The notes: a model not told the origin generated them from the sequence alone. Counted from the first letter of the stretch, positions 16,656-28,781 are shown. The stretch: 64,000 bases of DNA from Cupriavidus necator (GCA_022041995.1 CP074381.1:2170001-2234000); one strand, 5' to 3'. Made by a program: numbers and translations.

Positions 16656-19118
16656 CTATTTGGTCGCAGCCGGCACCAGGATCAGCGTATCTGGCGCAAG
16701 CTGCTGCGGCGGCGCAGGCATGGGCGGAATGGTCACATACTCGACCGCCGCCCATTTGCCGGCCCAGTCGCGGTAGCGCGGCAACAGCGCGTTGCCTGAC
16801 TGCCCGGTGGAGTCCATGAACCGCGACGCCCCCAGGTCCGCCAGATCATAGAGCGCACGCACGCTGGCCGCGTGGGTGTTCTCGAACGGCGCCTTGTCGT
16901 CGCGCAGGTTGTGCCGGCCGACATTGACCGTATAGGTGTCGCCGCCGGTCGGCACGCGCAGGTTGAACAGCGGCGACAGGTACGCGACCTTGCCGAAGGG
17001 CTTGTGCTCGGAGCGGGCCGTGTGCGCCTCGCCCCAGCGCCAGCGGGCGGAGTCGTCGCCATAGCGGCGCGACAGGTCCGCCATGGCCTGGGTCCAGGCG
17101 TCCGCGATGGCGTCGTCGCAGGTCTCGGCCGGGCGCGTATGCTGCCGGTCGCACCAGAACGCGCCCAGCGTGCGCGGATCGCGCAGGATGTTGAGCATGG
17201 GCTGCTGCACGTTGCGCTGCTCCCACATGCGGGTAAAGATCGCCTCGCCCGCCTTCTCCTCGAACAGCCGCCGCGACAGCTCGCGCAGCCAGGCGGTGAC
17301 CACCAGCGGCTCGGCGCGCGCGGGGTCCATGGTGCCGTCCCACTTGCGCAGCGCTTCGAGCAAGGCGCGTTCGCGCTCGGGCCGCGCTGCATCGCGGCTG
17401 ACGGGCGCGGCCAGCAGCAGCGGCAAGGCATCGCGCACGGCCAGCGAGACCACGTCTTTCTGGATTGCCGCAAAGCTGTCGAAGCTGTGCCTGGGCGTGG
17501 CCGCCAGCAGCGCGTTGATCCGGTCAAAGCGATACGGCACGGTCCATTCGCTGGTGATGAAGTACGGGTAGTCCGGCGCAACGATGCGCTGGTTGGCCGT
17601 CACGATCACGCCGTCCGCCGGGTTGTAGCGGTGCGGCAGTGCTTCGAACGGAATAAAGCCGGTCCAGTCGTAGCGCGCGTCCCAGCCGGGCGCCGGAGCC
17701 AGCCCTTTGAGGTCGTTGTCGGCCCGGCGCAGCGGCACGCGTCCGGGCGCATAGAAGCCGATATTGCCGTCGACATCGGCATAGACAATGTTCTGCTGCG
17801 GCGCATGGAAGTCGCGCAGCGCCGCAGTGAAGCCGGCCCAGTCGCGCGCCTCATTCATCCGCAGTCCCGCCTGGAAGGTGCGGTCGTCCGGGCGCAGCGC
17901 GGTCCACTGGAAGGCCACCACATACTGGGCGCCAAGCGGTCCTGCGGCAGCTGAAAGCGGCTCGGCCACATCGGAAATCACCGGGCCGTGGCGCGTGGCG
18001 CGGACCTTCAGCACCACGTCCGGGGCCCCCTTGACGTGGATGGTCTCGGTGCGGGTCTCGAGTGCGGCCCAGCCGTCCGGGGTCTGGTACTGGGTGTCGT
18101 TGCCGGGGCGCAGCCGCTCGATATACAGGTCCTGCACGTCGGGCGCGGTATTGGTCAGCCCCCAGGCGATGCGGTCGTTGTGCCCCAGCACCACCAGCGG
18201 CATGCCGGGCAGCGTGGCGCCGGTCACGTCCAGTCCTGGCGCCGTCATCCTGGCGAAATACCACAGCGCGGGCGCCTGCAGCCCCAGGTGCGGGTCATTG
18301 GCCAGCATCGGCTTGCCCGATTGCGTGTGCGCGCCCGACACCACCCAGTTGTTCGAGCCCATGCCCTCGACATATCCCGGCGGCGCTCTGTCGCCGACGC
18401 TGGCCATGGCATTCGCCAGCGGTGCCAGTTGCCTGTACAGATGGCCGTAATCCATGGTGCGCAGCGGCTGCTCGCCCGGATACGGCGCCAGCAACTCGCT
18501 GATGCGGGCCACCGGCAGCACTTGCGCCAGCCGCATGCGCAGGGTTTCCTGGGTCCAGTTGCCGCCCAGGTCCCAGGCCATCATGGTCTGCCAGCCCAGC
18601 GTATCGGCCGGCTCCCAGTGCTCGGGCTGCGCGCGCAGCAGCAGGAATTCGGGCGGCAGCGGGCCCTTGCGATGGTCGATCCAGGCATTGACGCCGTCGG
18701 CATAGGCCTGCAGCGCGGCACGGGTCTCGGGCGAGGCCTGCGCCAGGATGGCTTCGGCATTGCGCCGCACGCCCAGCGTGCGCAAGAACTTGTCGGTATC
18801 GAGCGCGGATGGCCCCAGGATCTCCGCGAGCCGGCCTGCCACGACGCGCTTGTTCATCTGCATCTGCCACAGCCGGTCCTGTGCATGGACGTAGCCCAGC
18901 GCAAACCAGGCGTCCGCCTTGCTGGCGGCGCGGATATGCGGCACGCCATGACCGTCGCGCACGACCGTGACCTGTTCGCGCAAACCCGCCAGCGCTTCCT
19001 GGCCGGAAGCAGGCGGCTGCGCCGCATGGCGATACCAGACCAGGGCCCCGGCAGCGCCGGCCACCGCCAGCACCAGCAGCCCCACCACAAACCTGGCCAG
19101 CCGACCAAACCAGCGCAT
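16656..19118 (-). CDS. penicillin acylase family N-terminal nucleophile hydrolase
   Basis: This 820-residue protein starts with an N-terminal membrane anchor or signal (residues 8-28, FVVGLLVLAVAGAAGALVW). The alpha-chain region GLREQVTVVRDGHGVPHIRA follows, with the conserved GYVHAQDRLWQM. The autocleavage site is in EGMGSNNWVVSG, making Ser near residue 254 the expected N-terminal nucleophile of the beta chain. KPMLANDPHLGL follows as usual. Relatives hydrolyse penicillins, acyl-homoserine lactones or other N-acyl amides in the periplasm; the substrate here is unknown. The stop lies 120 bp from the amidotransferase start. Confidence 0.9.
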   Translation of the reverse strand: MRWFGRLARFVVGLLVLAVAGAAGALVWYRHAAQPPASGQEALAGLREQVTVVRDGHGVPHIRAASKADAWFALGYVHAQDRLWQMQMNKRVVAGRLAEILGPSALDTDKFLRTLGVRRNAEAILAQASPETRAALQAYADGVNAWIDHRKGPLPPEFLLLRAQPEHWEPADTLGWQTMMAWDLGGNWTQETLRMRLAQVLPVARISELLAPYPGEQPLRTMDYGHLYRQLAPLANAMASVGDRAPPGYVEGMGSNNWVVSGAHTQSGKPMLANDPHLGLQAPALWYFARMTAPGLDVTGATLPGMPLVVLGHNDRIAWGLTNTAPDVQDLYIERLRPGNDTQYQTPDGWAALETRTETIHVKGAPDVVLKVRATRHGPVISDVAEPLSAAAGPLGAQYVVAFQWTALRPDDRTFQAGLRMNEARDWAGFTAALRDFHAPQQNIVYADVDGNIGFYAPGRVPLRRADNDLKGLAPAPGWDARYDWTGFIPFEALPHRYNPADGVIVTANQRIVAPDYPYFITSEWTVPYRFDRINALLAATPRHSFDSFAAIQKDVVSLAVRDALPLLLAAPVSRDAARPERERALLEALRKWDGTMDPARAEPLVVTAWLRELSRRLFEEKAGEAIFTRMWEQRNVQQPMLNILRDPRTLGAFWCDRQHTRPAETCDDAIADAWTQAMADLSRRYGDDSARWRWGEAHTARSEHKPFGKVAYLSPLFNLRVPTGGDTYTVNVGRHNLRDDKAPFENTHAASVRALYDLADLGASRFMDSTGQSGNALLPRYRDWAGKWAAVEYVTIPPMPAPPQQLAPDTLILVPAATK

Positions 19119-19180
19119 CGTTGCTCCCCCAATGACTCTTGTCGTTATGTTGTGCGTGTTTCGCGCGCATTATCCGCACG

Positions 19181-19208
19181 AAAAAATGCCCGGACCAGCC
19201 GGGCATTT
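19181..19208 (-). terminator. intrinsic terminator after the aldehyde dehydrogenase
   Basis: On the minus strand, AAATGCCCGG and CCGGGCATTT (plus-strand 19199-19208 and 19184-19193) form a 10-bp stem with a 5-nt loop, followed by a run of six T (19186-19181). It lies about 30 bp after the dehydrogenase stop. Confidence 0.8.
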
Positions 19209-19239
19209 CCCATATTGCATCAACGCCCTCAGCCCCGCA

Positions 19240-20671
19240 TCAGGCCGCCGGCTTCTTCAGCTGCAGCGACTTGTACTCCAGGAATTCCTCCAGGCCGTAC
19301 TTGCCCGCTTCGCGCCCGTTGCCGGACTGCTTGTAGCCGCCAAACGGCGCCTGCATATTGAACGGGCCGCCGTTGATATCGACCTGGCCGGTGCGGATGC
19401 GGCGCGCCACGCGGATCGCGCGTGCCTCGTCACCGGACCAGACCCCGCCGCCCAGGCCATAGATGCTGTCATTGGCGATGCGCACCGCGTCTTCCTCGGT
19501 GTCATAGCAGATGATTGACAGCACCGGCCCGAAGATCTCTTCCTGCGCCACGGTGGCACGCGGCTCCACCTTGCCGAGCACGGTCGGCTTGACGAAGAAG
19601 CCCTTGTCCAGCCCTTCCGGGGTGTCCGGACCGCCAGCCACCAGCTCCGCACCCTCTTCCAGGCCGCGGCGGATGTAGCCGGTCACACGGTCCTTCTGCA
19701 CCGCGGAAATCAGCGGTCCCAGCTTGCTGGTTTCCTGCAGCGGATCGCCCACGGTAAAGCCCTCGACCACCTTCTGCGCGATCGCCTTCACTTCATCGTA
19801 ACGGGCCCGCGGCACCAGCATGCGGGTGTGCGCCGAGCAGGTCTGGCCGGAATTCAGGAAGCAGGCATTGATGGTGCCCTTCACCGCCGACGGCAGGTCG
19901 GCGTCGTCCAGGATCACCGAAGCGGACTTGCCGCCCAGCTCCAGCGCCACGCGCTTGACGGTCTGCGAGCCCAGTTCCGACACGCGCTTGCCGGCGCGGG
20001 TCGATCCGTGAACGACACCATGTCGACTTCCGGGTGGCTGGCCAGCACCTCGCCCACCACCGGGCCATAGCCGGTTACCAGGTTGAACACACCCGGCGGC
20101 AGGCCGGCGGCCTCGATCACCTCGGCCAGCACGAAGGCACTGAGCGGCGCCACCTCCGAAGGCTTGAGCACCACGGTGCAGCCGGCGGCCAGTGCCGGCG
20201 CCACTTTAAGCGTGATCTGGTTGAGCGGGTAGTTCCACGGCGTGATGGCACCCACCACGCCCACGGGCTCGCGCACCACCAGGGAGTTGCCGACCTCTTC
20301 CTCGAAGCGGAATCCGTCCAGCAGCTTGGCGGCCTGGCCCCAGTTGTAGACCGGTCCGCCCACCTGGATCGCGCGCGCCAGCTTGATCGGCATGCCGACT
20401 TCGCCGGCGATCAGCTGGGCCAGCTCTTCGCTGCGTGCCTTCAGGCCTTCGGCGATCTTGGCGATATAGCCGGCACGCACCGCCGGCGGCGTGGCCGACC
20501 AGCTGTCGAAGGCCGCGCGGGCCGCCTGGATGGCATCCTCGGCGTCGCGCGCCGAGCCTTCGGGATGGTGCCCATCACCGCCTCGGTGGCGGAATGGATA
20601 ACGTCGATCTTGCCGTTGCCGTGGGGAGCGACCCACTTGCCGTTAATAAAGAGTTTGTCTCGTTGTTGCAT
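19240..20671 (-). CDS. aldehyde dehydrogenase family protein, two frameshifts in this sequence
   Basis: The gene reads from the ATG at 20671 ([18 protein letters not shown]) to 19240, across three frames. Restoring one G/C near 20561 and one near 20006 gives a normal 477-residue aldehyde dehydrogenase. It would have the cofactor segment [11 protein letters not shown], the glutamate in [10 protein letters not shown] and the catalytic cysteine in [12 protein letters not shown]. Both breaks occur beside G/C runs and the protein is otherwise intact, so sequence error is more likely than gene loss. The family oxidises aldehydes to acids with NAD(P)+. The substrate is unknown. Confidence 0.85.
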
Positions 20672-20868
20672 GGCCACAGTTCTCGGTTTGGTGAATTGGC
20701 GATTGCAATTTTTTGTTACTTTTATGGTGCATGCACATTGTAGAGCGGATTCGGGACTATGTTTTTGCGCCGCGGAAAGCCGCGCATACCGCTCTGGACA
20801 AGAAGATGGCGATAATCGGCCGACGGGACTCTCGCCTTTAGGCGGCCGGACATAACAAGGGGTGAGAC

Positions 20869-21480
20869 ATGGTCGATCCGATCTACCGCAAGACGGATGC
20901 GGGACTGGACGAGATCCGGACGCGTGCACGCAAGCTTGACCACAAGCTGCGCGCGCTGCTGCTGATGGTCAACGGCGAGCGCCGCGGGCAGGAATTGCTG
21001 GCGCAGGTAGCCGGCTTGGGGGTGGGCCCCGAGGCAATGGATGCGCTGGTGGCACAAGGGCTGGTCGCAGCCATTCCGGAGCCGGCACAGCCGCCCGCCG
21101 CCGCAGCACTGGCACCGGTGCGCGCCGCCACGCCTGTTGCCGACACCAACCTGTTCTCCGTGTATGCGATGCGGCATGCAGCGGTTGCCGAGATACCGGA
21201 GGCGCCGCACCCAGCCGCTGCCGAAGGCCATTCGCCCGCGGATATCGAGGCGTTCCAGCGCCTCTACCACTTCTATACCGAGGTGATCGGGCAGCACCTC
21301 GGACTGCGCGGCTACATGCTGCAGGTGAAGGTGGAAAAGGCCACTGACCTGCCCGCACTGAAGGCGCTGCGCGAGCCCCTGCACGCTGCACTGCTCAAGG
21401 CCCGGGGGGAGATCACTGCGCGGGCCATCATCGCGCAACTAGACCAACTCTGCCACGGCATCGTCGCCGGCTCCGCCTGA
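20869..21480 (+). CDS. conserved-looking hypothetical protein
   Basis: This 203-residue protein is not recognised. The N-terminal 60 residues are charged and helical (ARKLDHKLRALLLMVNGERRG), resembling small regulatory helix-turn-helix proteins. A Pro/Ala-rich linker (about 65-115) follows, then a helical C-terminal domain (DIEAFQRLYHFYTEVIGQHL). No signal peptide or membrane segment is seen. The ribosome binding site AAGGGG precedes the ATG. It diverges from the aldehyde dehydrogenase gene. Coding is supported by third-position GC bias and by length. Confidence 0.7.
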   Translation: MVDPIYRKTDAGLDEIRTRARKLDHKLRALLLMVNGERRGQELLAQVAGLGVGPEAMDALVAQGLVAAIPEPAQPPAAAALAPVRAATPVADTNLFSVYAMRHAAVAEIPEAPHPAAAEGHSPADIEAFQRLYHFYTEVIGQHLGLRGYMLQVKVEKATDLPALKALREPLHAALLKARGEITARAIIAQLDQLCHGIVAGSA

Positions 21481-21547
21481 CGCGCTTTGTGGTGAATGGC
21501 GGCTTCTCGGTGGGTCGGCTGAACGCATTATCTTGAGCAGAGCCAAC

Positions 21548-22444
21548 TCAGCTGGTCAGCGTATCAATCAAGGCCCGCGCCGCCACCGACTGATGCCGAT
21601 GTGGCGAGTACACCAGCGAGAACGGCCTGGTCCGCCCACCTAGTTCGGGCATCAGTTCGACCAACCGACCACTGGCCAGTCGCTCCCGCACGATGAAATC
21701 GTAGGTCTGGCAGATGCCGATGCCCTGCTCGGCCAGAGACACCGTGGCAAGCACATCGTCGGACACCTCCAGCACGGAGGTCGGCAGCCATTCCAAATCT
21801 TCGCCGTTGACCCGGAACGACCACGGTCCATACCGGCCCGTGCGCGGCATGACGAATGGCAGGCAGGTATGCCGCTGCAGATCGTCGAGCGCAGCAGGCG
21901 TGCCGGCCCGAGACAGATAGTCCGGCGTCGCCACCAACCTCAGTCGCGCGTCTTCCAGCTTGCGGGCCACCAGGCCGCTATCGGGCAGATGCCCTAAGCG
22001 AATCGCCATGTCAAAGCCCTCGGCCACCAGATCCACGTTGCGGTTGGTGATGTTGAGCTCCAACCTGACTTGCGGATGCCGCGCCACGAACGGCTTGAGC
22101 AGCGCCGGCAGACGATAGTGTCCGTAGGTGGTCGGTGCGCTGATGCGCACGCGCCCGCTGAGCGCGCCGTTGTCTTGTGACCGTACCGCCCGTTCGGCAC
22201 CTTCGAGCAAATCGAAAGCGCTGCGGGCTTGTTCCAGATAGCTGCGGCCCGCGTCGGTCAGCCCGATTCGACGGGTCGTGCGGCGCATCAGCTGTTGCCC
22301 CAGCCGCGCTTCCAGGCGGCTGACGGCCCGGCTGAGCACCGAGGCGGTTGTCGAGAGTGCTATCGCCGCTGCGGTGAATGAACCGCGATCCACCACGGCC
22401 AGCAAGATCTCGACGTCGGCCAGGTACTCAAACTTGCGGCTCAT
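21548..22444 (-). CDS. LysR family transcriptional regulator
   Basis: This 298-residue LysR-type regulator has the winged helix-turn-helix at residues 5-65 (VEILLAVVDRGSFTAAAIAL through SRAVSRLEARLGQQLMRRTT) and an effector domain with the PBP2_CrgA-like pattern (GRVRISAPTTYGHYRLPALL). The start at 22444 (MSRKFEYLAD) was chosen over an upstream in-frame ATG because it begins the conserved domain. It is divergent from the SDR gene at 22545, with 100 bp between them, so that SDR/MRJP pair is its likely target. Confidence 0.9.
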   Translation of the reverse strand: MSRKFEYLADVEILLAVVDRGSFTAAAIALSTTASVLSRAVSRLEARLGQQLMRRTTRRIGLTDAGRSYLEQARSAFDLLEGAERAVRSQDNGALSGRVRISAPTTYGHYRLPALLKPFVARHPQVRLELNITNRNVDLVAEGFDMAIRLGHLPDSGLVARKLEDARLRLVATPDYLSRAGTPAALDDLQRHTCLPFVMPRTGRYGPWSFRVNGEDLEWLPTSVLEVSDDVLATVSLAEQGIGICQTYDFIVRERLASGRLVELMPELGGRTRPFSLVYSPHRHQSVAARALIDTLTS

Positions 22445-22544
22445 CTTGCTCCCAAGAGAACAAATAATTTTCTCCAATGATAGTTTATTGCCTTCAATGA
22501 CATCAATAGAGTGGCGAGACTGTTTCCCACGCTGGAGTTTTCAC

Positions 22545-23339
22545 ATGGACATGCAATTACAAGGCAAGACCGCCTTGATTACCGGCGCAACCGCCGGCAT
22601 CGGGCTCGCCATCGCCCGCACCCTCGCCCGCGAAGGCGCATCCGTCACCATCACCGGCCGCTCGCCGGACAAGCTCGACGAGGCCGTGGCCACGATTCGC
22701 TCGGCGGTCCCCCAGGCTCGCGTACGCGCCTTGGTCGCCGACCTCGGCAATGCAGAGGGCGCGGCCCAGCTGATCGCGGCTCAGCCGGAGGCCGACATCC
22801 TGATCAACAACCTCGGCTTCTACGAAGCCAAGCCCTTTGCGGAAATTACCGACGCGGACTGGGGGCAGATGCTGGAGGTCAACGTGATGTCGGGCGTACG
22901 GCTGTCGCGACACTATTTCCCGCAGATGCTGGCGCGGAACTGGGGCCGTGTGATCTTTATCTCGAGCGAGGTCGGTGCGTTCACGCCGCCGGACATGGTG
23001 CATTACGGCGTCAGCAAATCGGCGCAACTGGCGGTCGCACGCGGTCTTGCGGAGCTCACGAAGGGGACCCGGGTGACCGTCAACAGTGTGCTGCCGGCAG
23101 CTACGCGCTCGGACGGCATCGTTGAGTACCTGCGTCAGACCGCGCCTCGGCCCGGCATGACCGATGCGGAGATCGAAGCGCACTTCTTCCGTACCTTCCG
23201 CCCCAGTTCCTTGATCGCCCGCATGATCGAAGCCGACGAGATTGCGGCGATGGTGGCCCTGCTGGCCAGTCCTCTGGGCGCCGCATCGAATGGCGCAGCC
23301 GTTCGAGTGGAAGGCGGCAGCTATCGCTCCATCCTGTAA
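22545..23339 (+). CDS. short-chain dehydrogenase/reductase
   Basis: This 264-residue classical SDR has the NAD(P) motif TGATAGIG (residues 14-21), NNLG after DILI, a serine in FISSEVGAF, and the catalytic pair YGVSK. It catalyses NAD(P)-linked oxidation or reduction of an unknown alcohol or ketone. The ATG at 22545 begins MDMQLQGKTALITGA. It is followed 10 bp later by the MRJP-like gene and is probably co-transcribed with it under the divergent LysR regulator. Confidence 0.9.
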   Translation: MDMQLQGKTALITGATAGIGLAIARTLAREGASVTITGRSPDKLDEAVATIRSAVPQARVRALVADLGNAEGAAQLIAAQPEADILINNLGFYEAKPFAEITDADWGQMLEVNVMSGVRLSRHYFPQMLARNWGRVIFISSEVGAFTPPDMVHYGVSKSAQLAVARGLAELTKGTRVTVNSVLPAATRSDGIVEYLRQTAPRPGMTDAEIEAHFFRTFRPSSLIARMIEADEIAAMVALLASPLGAASNGAAVRVEGGSYRSIL

Positions 23340-23349
23340 GGGCGCAGCC

Positions 23350-24573
23350 ATGAACTCATCTTTTTCCAGGTCTATATCGCTCAGTCTGCTGGCCATTTTG
23401 AGCGCCGCGCTCCCCGCCTTCGCTGCCGGGCCGGTGAACTTGGAACGCTGGCGCAGCTATACCGGCGTGACTTGGGCATCGCCGGCCACCGGGGAGTCGC
23501 CGGCGCCGTTCCCGGAGTCTGTGAATGCGCCCATTGCCGGTCTGCACTTCGATCGCGACGGGCGTGCATTCGTGAGCACTCCCCGTCTGATCTCGGCAGG
23601 ATCGCCGGCCACGCTGAGCATGCTGGACACCCGTGAAGACGGCGGGCCCGCACGGCTTCAGGCCTTCCCTTCCGCGGACGGCAATGCGGTGACAGGCCCG
23701 CCGGCCGAGCAGCTTCGCAATGTTCTCGGATTCCACGTGGACCGCCTGCACGGCTGGGTGTGGGCGCTGGACATGGGATTCGTGGCCGGCGAAGGCGATG
23801 CGCCCGAGGGCGCTCAGAAGCTCATCGTGTACGAGATCGCCAGCGGCCGCGTTATCAAGCGCATTGCGCTGGATGGGGTAGCCGATCGCAAAGGCAGTTT
23901 CCTCAATGACGTTGTCGTCGATGAACAGCGCAAGATGGCTTACATCTCGGACAGTGGCCTGCGAAGTGCGCCGAACAATCAAGCAGGCATTATCGTGGTT
24001 GAATTTGACAGCGCCACTGTGCGGCGTGTCCTGCATCAGCACGCGTCGGTGATGCCCGAGCCGAAGGTGAAGGTCCGGTCTCATGGCGCCGAGGTGTGGC
24101 CAGGCAATCCGCTCAAGCTGGGTATCAACGGCATCGCCTTGTCGCCGAACGGGGACACCCTGTACTGGACAGTGACCACCGGCACGCATGCGTATAGCCT
24201 GAAGACAAGCTTGTTGCGCGACGGAGGCCGGAGCGACAAGGAACTTGGCTCCGCAGTGAAGAACCTTGGCAATGTGGGCGGCAACACCGACGGCATCGTC
24301 ACGGACTCCCAGGGTCGCCTCTACATCACCGATGTGACCCGCAACGGCATTGTTCGCTACGAGCCGACATCCCATGCAATGCGCCTGATGGCCGCTGACG
24401 ACGGTGTGTGGTGGCCCGATACCCCGGCCATCGCGCCAGATGGCTATCTCGTCTTCACGGCAAGCCGCCTCAACGAGCATTTCGCTGGTTCGGTAAAGCC
24501 TGGAGCTGAGCGCTATGAACTGTGGCGCTTAAAGGCCGGAGTCTTGGGAAAGCAGCGCGCCGGTGCCCGCTAG
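23350..24573 (+). CDS. secreted MRJP/yellow-like six-bladed propeller protein
   Basis: This 407-residue protein has a clear Sec signal (MNSSFSRSISLSLLAILSAA, cleavage after FAA near 26). The mature part has repeating blade-like segments such as GLHFDRDGRAFVSTPRL, DVVVDEQRKMAYISDSG, GINGIALSPNGDTLYWT and GIVTDSQGRLYITDVTRNGI. This is the pattern of the major royal jelly protein/yellow family, related to SMP-30. Bacterial members are poorly characterised; lactonase or dopachrome-tautomerase-like roles have been proposed. It starts 10 bp after the SDR stop. Confidence 0.8.
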   Translation: MNSSFSRSISLSLLAILSAALPAFAAGPVNLERWRSYTGVTWASPATGESPAPFPESVNAPIAGLHFDRDGRAFVSTPRLISAGSPATLSMLDTREDGGPARLQAFPSADGNAVTGPPAEQLRNVLGFHVDRLHGWVWALDMGFVAGEGDAPEGAQKLIVYEIASGRVIKRIALDGVADRKGSFLNDVVVDEQRKMAYISDSGLRSAPNNQAGIIVVEFDSATVRRVLHQHASVMPEPKVKVRSHGAEVWPGNPLKLGINGIALSPNGDTLYWTVTTGTHAYSLKTSLLRDGGRSDKELGSAVKNLGNVGGNTDGIVTDSQGRLYITDVTRNGIVRYEPTSHAMRLMAADDGVWWPDTPAIAPDGYLVFTASRLNEHFAGSVKPGAERYELWRLKAGVLGKQRAGAR

Positions 24574-24669
24574 TCCTGTGTAGTGTCGGCTTTCGGCCTG
24601 TGCCGAGGTTGCCACAACCCCAGGACAGGCATCCAGTGCCTCAGCCAGATACTGCCGGCAAAAGCAAGA

Positions 24670-24691
24670 AAGGCCGCCCGGAGGCGGCCTT
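24670..24691. terminator. hairpin between converging MRJP-like and ABC-F genes
   Basis: AAGGCCGCC (24670-24678) pairs with GGCGGCCTT (24683-24691) around CGGA. It lies between two converging stops and could serve either strand, although the T-tracts are short. Confidence 0.6.
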
Positions 24692-24716
24692 CAGCATCGG
24701 TCAGGCGCGGCGGCGC

Positions 24717-26337
24717 TCAGCCGTCGATGCCCTGCGACTGCAGATACTCGTCATACGTACCCAGATAGTCAGTCAGCGTGCCGTCCGTGCGCACTTCAAT
24801 CACGCGCGTCGCCAGCCCGCTGATCAGCTCGCGGTCGTGCGAAACGAAGACCAGCGTGCCCGGGAACTTGTCCAGCGCGATCTGCAGGGATTCGATCGAC
24901 TCCATGTCCATGTGGTTGGTCGGCTCGTCCATGGCCAGCACGTTGTGGCGGCCCAGCATCAGCTTGCCCCAGATCATGCGGCCCTTCTCGCCGCCGGACA
25001 GCACCTTGACCGACTTCCTGATGTCGTCGGCCGAGAACAGCAGGCGGCCCAGCGTGCCGCGCAGCGAGGTCTCGTCGTCGCCGGCCTGCGTCCACTGGCT
25101 CATCCAGTCCATCACGTCGCGGTTGTCCGGGAATTCCTCGTAGGTATCCTGCGGCATGTAGCCGACGTTGGCGTTCTCGGCCCACTTGACCGTGCCGCGG
25201 TCCACTTCCACGCCGCGCTGCACGCCGGTCTGCACCGCGCCGTTGAGCAGGCTGCGCAGCAGCGTAGTCTTGCCGGCGCCGTTTTCGCCGATGATCGCCA
25301 CGCGCTCGCCGGCCTGGATCGCCAGCGACAGGCCGTCGATGATCTTGCGGTCGTAGGTCTTGGTGATGTTCTCCACTTCCACGGCCAGGTTGTGCAGCTT
25401 CTTCTCGAACTCGAAGCGGATGAACGGATTCTGGCGCGACGACGGCTTGATGTCGTCGACCTTGATCTTCTCGATCTGCTTGGCGCGCGAGGTGGCCTGG
25501 CGGGCCTTGGACTTGTTGGCCGAGAAGCGGCGCACGAAGTCCTGCAGCTCGCTGATGCGCTCCTTGGCGCGCGCGTTGGCGGCCACCTGGCGCTCGCGGG
25601 CCTGCATCGACGCTTCCATGTAGTCGTCGTAGTTGCCCGGGTAGACCTTGAGCGTGCCGTAGTCCATGTCGGCCATGTGGGTGCAGACCGAGTTCAGGAA
25701 GTGGCGATCGTGGGAGATGATGATCATGGTGGAGTTGCGCTCGTTGAGCACGGTCTCCAGCCAGCGGATCGTGTTGATGTCCAGGTTGTTGGTCGGTTCG
25801 TCCAGCAGCAGCACGTCCGGGTTCGAGAACAGAGCCTGTGCCAGCAGCACGCGCAGCTTCCAGCCCGGGCCACGTCGCTCATGTTGCCCTGGTGCTGGCT
25901 GGTGGGGATGCCCACGCCCAGCAGCAGCTCGCCGGCGCGGGCCTCGGCGGTGTAGCCGTCGTATTCGGCGTACTTGGCCTCCAGCTCGGCGGCCTTCATG
26001 TAGTCTTCGTCGGTCGCTTCGGGGTTGGCGTAGATGGCGTCGCGCTCCTGCGCGGCGCCCCACATCTCGGTGTGGCCCATCATCACCACGTCCAGCACGC
26101 GCATGTCTTCATAGGCGAACTGGTCCTGGCGCAGCTTGCCCAGGCGCACGCCCGGCTCCAGCATGACGTTGCCCGACGACGGCTCGAGGTCGCTGCCCAG
26201 GATCTTCATGAAGGTGGACTTGCCGCAACCGTTCGCGCCGATCAGGCCGTAGCGGTTGCCCTCGCCGAACTTGACCGAGATATTCTCGAACAACGGCTTG
26301 GGCCGAACTGCATGGTGATGTTTGCGGTAGAAAGCAC
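24717..26337 (-). CDS. ABC-F family ATPase, YbiT-like, two frameshifts in this sequence
   Basis: The gene runs from a probable GTG at 26337 (reading [12 protein letters not shown]) to 24717, broken by missing G/C bases near 26300-26302 and 25863-25870. Restored, it is about 540 residues with two ABC domains. Walker A motifs are GANGCGKST and GENGAGKTT, the Walker B regions are [11 protein letters not shown] and [11 protein letters not shown], and the signature is VLSGGEKGR. The linker carries the ABC-F arm ([20 protein letters not shown]). The pattern closely matches E. coli YbiT. ABC-F proteins act on ribosomes and have no membrane domain. Both breaks sit in G/C runs, so sequence error is likely. 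Confidence 0.88.
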
Positions 26338-26613
26338 GTCTGGAACCTTGTCTGGAGATTGTGGCGCCGCGGCGCTGGCCGCGGCTTGCCGGTTTTGCAC
26401 ACGAGGCGCACCCCCATGCCGCTCAAGGGGCGGGCCTTGCCGGAGATGCATCGCGCTGGCCGGAAGTATTCAGACGGCCATGGCTTGCGATGCGGCACGG
26501 GCCGCGCCCGGTTCATGTGAGAACCCGGCAGGAAGTCAGGAAACAACCGCACATTCTATCATCCGGACGCATTCCTTGCGACCCGGACGCGCGGCATCGG
26601 ACGATGCGGCCGG

Positions 26614-28181
<1,568 letters not shown>

Positions 28182-28658
28182 TCAGTCCTGCGCCGGCTGC
28201 ACGGCGGGCGCGCTCACTTCCGCCCAGCAGTTGGGCGTTTCGAACAGCACCAGCCTGGTCAGCTGCAGGTGGTGGCCGAAGCAGTCCTTGAACACCGGCG
28301 CCAGGATGTCGAACGCGACCTGGGCCAGGTTCTCGACCGTCGGGATCGCGTCCAGCACCACGGTCTTGTGCCCTTCCATCGATTGCAGGAAGTCCAGGAG
28401 CGCGGTGTCGCCACGATAGATCAGGAAGGCATGGTCCCACTTGCTGACCAGGTGCTCGTTGGCCAGCGCCTTGATGTCGCCGAAGTCCAGGATCATGCCG
28501 TCATCCGACGCGCCCTCGCGGTGCAGGACCTCGCCCGAGAGCGTCAGGTCCAGCCGGTAGCGGTGGCCGTGGATATTGCGGCACTGGCCGCAATGGTTCG
28601 GGATGCGGTGGCCGGAGTCGAACTCCAGCCGGCGGGTAATGGAAACTTGTTTGCTCAT
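28182..28658 (-). CDS. queD: 6-carboxy-5,6,7,8-tetrahydropterin synthase QueD
   Basis: This 158-residue protein has the zinc-binding histidines and catalytic cysteine of the PTPS/QueD family: FDSGHRIPNHCGQCRNIHGHRY. The glutamate sits near SVENLA-like TVENLAQVAF. It makes 6-carboxytetrahydropterin from dihydroneopterin triphosphate, the second step of queuosine synthesis. QueE, the next enzyme, is encoded just upstream at 28782 on the same strand. Confidence 0.94.
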   Translation of the reverse strand: MSKQVSITRRLEFDSGHRIPNHCGQCRNIHGHRYRLDLTLSGEVLHREGASDDGMILDFGDIKALANEHLVSKWDHAFLIYRGDTALLDFLQSMEGHKTVVLDAIPTVENLAQVAFDILAPVFKDCFGHHLQLTRLVLFETPNCWAEVSAPAVQPAQD

Positions 28659-28781
28659 GTCTACCGGCGCCGGTGCCGGCCGCCTGCGTTGGAACAGACG
28701 CTGCGCGCGCGTCCGAAGCCTGTATTGTGTACGTTTTGCCGCCCGTTGGGCGACCTGTCGATACCGTGGATGCCGCGCCGC

